64,000 nucleotides of DNA from Alphaproteobacteria bacterium. Lineage in GTDB: Bacteria > Pseudomonadota > Alphaproteobacteria > Sphingomonadales > Sphingomonadaceae. The translations under genes and the position numbers were made by a program. Under the pieces are notes generated by a model that was not told the origin of the DNA, did no database searches, and was given only the letters and a program-made list of their open reading frames with translations. The stretch covers positions 62,001 to 126,000 of the forward strand of contig JAGWWF010000005.1 of NCBI GenBank assembly GCA_018970445.1. The letters are read 5' to 3'. This document shows, piece after piece, positions 61,496 through 64,000 of this stretch (positions are counted from its first letter, which is position 1; each line of letters starts with the position of its first letter).

Positions 61496-62073
61496 GGCAG
61501 GGCGGCTTCACCCTGGTCGAACTGCTCGTCGGCCTTGCCATTTTCGGGCTGATGGCCAGCGCCGGCACCGCGCTGCTGGCCGGCAGTGTCAACGCCAGTG
61601 TCCAGGCCACGCAGCTGGCCGATGCGGCCGGGGCACTGGCGCGCACCCACGCCCTGATCACCGCCGATGTGGCGCAGGCGGCGCCACGCCCGTGGCGCGA
61701 CGAACAGGGCCAACCCCACCCTGCATTCAGCAGCGGCGATGGCGCGCTGTTCACCCTGGTGCGCCGTGGCTGGGCCAATCCCGGCCAGGCGGCGCGCGCC
61801 TCGCTGCAACGGATCAGCTGGCGCATCGAGAATGGCGCGCTGGTGCGCCGCGCCGCGCCGATGCTGGATGGCCCGGCGCTGGGCGATGCCGCCGTGCTGC
61901 TGGCCGGCATCACCAGCGCGACCATCCGCATCCATGATGGCCGGGGCTGGCAATCGGGCTGGGCCAATCCCGATCCCGCCGCCCTGCCGCGCGCGCTGGA
62001 GATCAGCGCCAGCGGGCCCGACATCGGCCGCATCCGCCTGCTGGTGCCGCTGGGACCGGGAGGGCCGCCATGA
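61492..62073 (+). CDS. gspJ: Minor pseudopilin GspJ
   Basis: A 193-residue prepilin. The very short leader MRQGG/FTLVE has Gly5, Phe6 and Glu10 (+5), and the helix LLVGLAIFGLMASAGTALLA follows. The globular part has the RISWRIENGALVRR strand found in GspJ. It forms the tip complex with GspI and GspK. ATG 61492 overlaps the gspI stop, and the last codons overlap the gspK start. Confidence 0.92.
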   Translation: MRQGGFTLVELLVGLAIFGLMASAGTALLAGSVNASVQATQLADAAGALARTHALITADVAQAAPRPWRDEQGQPHPAFSSGDGALFTLVRRGWANPGQAARASLQRISWRIENGALVRRAAPMLDGPALGDAAVLLAGITSATIRIHDGRGWQSGWANPDPAALPRALEISASGPDIGRIRLLVPLGPGGPP

Positions 62074-63014
62074 AACCCGGCGAGCGCGGCGCCGCGCTGA
62101 TCAACGTGCTGGTGCTGGTGGGCATCATGGCGGCGCTGTCTACCAGCCTGTTCGATCGGCTGCGCCTGGCCCGCCATCTGGATGCCAGCCGCGCCGCCAT
62201 CGATGCCGCCCGCAGCGCCGCGCTGGCCGCCGAACCGATGATCGCGGCCCGCCTGCCGCTGCCGCGCGTGCCGGCCGGGGCGTTCCGGCTTGAAACGCCG
62301 GCCGGGGCGGCGCTGGTGCGGCTGGCGCCCGGCGGCAATTGTTTCAATCTGAACAGCACGGCGATGGGCCCGGCCGGCCGCACCGCCACCCGGCCGCTGG
62401 GGGTGGAACAGCTGGCCCGGCTGCTCGGCCTGCTTGATGTGCCGGCCGATGAGGCCCAGCGCATCGCCAGCGCCACGGCCGATTGGATCGACAGCGATCA
62501 ACAGCCCGGCAGCGGCGGGGCCGAAGATGCCGCCTATGCCCGCGCCGCCACCCCCTATCGCACCGCATCGCTGCCGCTGGCCGAACCCAGCGAATGGCGG
62601 GCGGTGGCCGGCGTGACCGCGGCGATCTTTGCCCGCGCCGCCCCCCATCTGTGCGCCCTGCCCGAAACCGAACTGTCGCGGCCCAACATCAACAGCCTGG
62701 TGCCGGCCGATGCGCCGGTGCTGGCCGCCATTGCCAATCTGCCGCTGGCCACCGCCCGCGAAGCCATCGCCGCCCGCCCGGCGACGGGGTGGGCCAGCCC
62801 CGATCAGTTCTGGACCCAGCCGCTGCTGGCCGGCCGGCAACTGCCCGCCGATGTGCTGCGCCAGATCGACGTCAAGGATCGCTTCATCGCCTTTTCCCTT
62901 GAAACACGGCTTGCCGGGGCCACCCCCGGCCTGCCACTGGAAGCCACCGGATTGTTCGATGCCGGCACCAGGCCGGCCCGGCTGCTGGTGCGCCGCTGGG
63001 GGCCAGAGACATGA
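62070..63014 (+). CDS. gspK: Minor pseudopilin GspK
   Basis: A 314-residue large minor pseudopilin that caps the tip. The N-terminus PGERG/AALINVLVLVGIM has Gly before the cut and, as is normal for GspK, no Glu at +5. The helical domain includes ATADWIDSDQQPGSGGAEDA, and RPNINSLVPADAPVLAAIAN is the conserved Asn-rich region. ATG 62070 overlaps the gspJ stop, and the stop overlaps gspL (ATGA). Confidence 0.94.
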   Translation: MKPGERGAALINVLVLVGIMAALSTSLFDRLRLARHLDASRAAIDAARSAALAAEPMIAARLPLPRVPAGAFRLETPAGAALVRLAPGGNCFNLNSTAMGPAGRTATRPLGVEQLARLLGLLDVPADEAQRIASATADWIDSDQQPGSGGAEDAAYARAATPYRTASLPLAEPSEWRAVAGVTAAIFARAAPHLCALPETELSRPNINSLVPADAPVLAAIANLPLATAREAIAARPATGWASPDQFWTQPLLAGRQLPADVLRQIDVKDRFIAFSLETRLAGATPGLPLEATGLFDAGTRPARLLVRRWGPET

Positions 63015-64000
63015 TCATCCATTTCCTTGCCCCCGCCCCCCATTGGCAGCGCCGCGATGGCGGGCGGGTGATTGCCAGCGGCCAGGGCCGGCCGCCGGCC
63101 GATGCCACAGCGCCGCTGATCATCGCCGTGCCCGGCGAAGCGGTGGCGCTGCACTGGCTTGATCTGCCCGAACTGGCCCCGGCGCAGGCCGCCGCCGCCG
63201 CCCGCCTGCTGCTGGGCGAGGCGCTGGGCGAAGCCGATCCGCACATCGCCGTGGCCCCCGGCACCGGCCCGCGTGCCGTTGCCGTGGTTGCCCGCAGCGC
63301 CATGGCCGGCTGGCTGGCCGAACTGGCCGGTGCCGGGCTGGCCCCCAGCGCGCTGGTGCCCGAACCCTTGTTGTTGCCCGCGCCGGCCGCGGGCTTTGCC
63401 GTGCTGGATGCGGGCAACCGCATTGTCGCCCGCGCTGCCAGCGCCGGCTTTGCCGCCGAACCCGATCTGGCCGCCGCGATGATCGGCGATGCACCCACCA
63501 CGCCGGCCGATTTTGCCATGCCCGATCCCGTGCCGCTCAATCTGTTGAGTGGCGATTATGCCCCCGTCTCGCGCTGGCAGCCGCCGCCCGGCCTGTTGCG
63601 CCGCCTGGGCCTGATCGCCGCCGCGCTGGCCGGTCTGTGGCTGGCCGGCGATGTTGCCGCGCTGGTGCAGGCCCGGCGGGCCGCCAGCGCCGCCGATGAT
63701 CAGGCGCAGGCCATTGCCGCCACGCTGCTGCCGGCCGGGGCCGATGAACCGCTGGCGGCCTTGACCGCCCTGGCCCGCCAGCGCGGTGCCGATGGCGGGC
63801 TGGGCGCGCTGGCCGGGCCGGTGGCGGATGCCATCGCCGCCCGCCCCGGCGCGGCACTGGCCAGTGTGCGTTACACCCCGGCCGGCGGGCTGGTGGCCGG
63901 CGTGGCCGGCGGTGCCGGCGAGGCTCAGGCGTTGGCCCAGGCGCTGGCGGCCGCCGGGCTGAAGGCCAGCGCCGGCCCCACCCGCGCCACCGCCGATGGC
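63011..64000 (+). CDS. gspL: Type II secretion protein GspL, partial
   Basis: Starts at ATG 63011, overlapping the gspK stop, and stays open for 330 codons to the window edge, so the 3' end is missing. The N-terminal actin-like cytoplasmic domain is seen in WLDLPELAPAQAAAAARLLL and LAPSALVPEPLLLPAP, followed by the linker PLNLLSGDYAPVSRW, one membrane helix (about residues 203-223, LGLIAAALAGLWLAGDVAAL) and the start of the periplasmic ferredoxin-like domain. GspL couples GspE to the inner-membrane platform. gspM is expected next. Confidence 0.92.
   Translation, partial: MIIHFLAPAPHWQRRDGGRVIASGQGRPPADATAPLIIAVPGEAVALHWLDLPELAPAQAAAAARLLLGEALGEADPHIAVAPGTGPRAVAVVARSAMAGWLAELAGAGLAPSALVPEPLLLPAPAAGFAVLDAGNRIVARAASAGFAAEPDLAAAMIGDAPTTPADFAMPDPVPLNLLSGDYAPVSRWQPPPGLLRRLGLIAAALAGLWLAGDVAALVQARRAASAADDQAQAIAATLLPAGADEPLAALTALARQRGADGGLGALAGPVADAIAARPGAALASVRYTPAGGLVAGVAGGAGEAQALAQALAAAGLKASAGPTRATADG

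Overview
The window is 64 kb of a high-GC chromosome that fits an alphaproteobacterium of the Sphingomonadales. The evidence for this is the alphaproteobacterial FYDLN-acid protein (TIGR02300 type) divergent from aroA, the order aroA - cmk - rpsA - ihfB, a GAAC-N7-GAAC-like SOS box at uvrB, a very large autotransporter, and a near absence of TTA, CTA and TCA codons. No phage, insertion sequence, CRISPR array or rRNA is visible. Most of the region is dense core chromosome with many ATGA start/stop overlaps. The assignment below order level is inference.

Layout. 0-4 kb: DUF937 and DUF4112 proteins, a cytochrome b561-like protein and uvrB. 4.0-4.6 kb: an AT-richer islet with a 54-codon ORF behind a strong ribosome site that lies inside an inverted repeat, followed by a HigA-type regulator without a HigB toxin. 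4.6-6.6 kb: a frameshifted DMT transporter overlapping a threonine aldolase. 6.7-19.4 kb: one 12.7-kb gene for a 4240-residue autotransporter. 19.5-25.3 kb: a minus-strand run wrbA - panB - YfgM-like - bamB - der - maiA, with a divergent LysR gene. 25.4-36.3 kb: transporters (GPH, LysE, APC, MATE), a GDSL hydrolase, EVE and ArsC-like proteins, a photolyase/cryptochrome-family flavoprotein, an OpgC-type membrane protein broken by an in-frame TGA, and greB. 36.3-44.7 kb: guaA, a thioesterase, tRNA-Ala, FYDLN-acid protein, aroA, wecB, cmk, rpsA and ihfB. 44.7-47.5 kb: tRNA-Leu, a Tim44-like protein, mltA and an Smr protein. 47.6-50.6 kb: crotonase - cytochrome P450 - thioesterase - peptidyl-prolyl isomerase, closed by a strong terminator. 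50.7-55 kb: a DECD-box RNA helicase, a P1-family aminopeptidase and a coupled POT-type transporter. 55-64 kb: a type II secretion operon gspC-D-E-F-G-H-I-J-K-L, with gspL running off the end.

How the genes work together. Envelope biogenesis is a recurring theme: BamB (outer membrane protein assembly) lies next to the giant autotransporter that would depend on that machinery, the type II secretion operon builds a second route across the outer membrane, and MltA and WecB remodel or supply cell-wall and surface polymers. Two coupled modules look functional: the S58 aminopeptidase with the peptide transporter, and the crotonase/P450/thioesterase set, which looks made for an acyl-CoA or hydrophobic substrate.

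The observations most worth following are: (i) the SD-sequestering inverted repeat, small ORF and toxin-less HigA; (ii) the branched-hairpin repeat between gspH and gspI that contains the gspI ribosome site; (iii) the three-block passenger of the giant autotransporter, with recently duplicated modules; (iv) the two transporter or membrane genes broken by single-site changes; and (v) the photolyase-family protein with an atypical flavin-facing segment. All calls come from reading the sequence. No database search was run.
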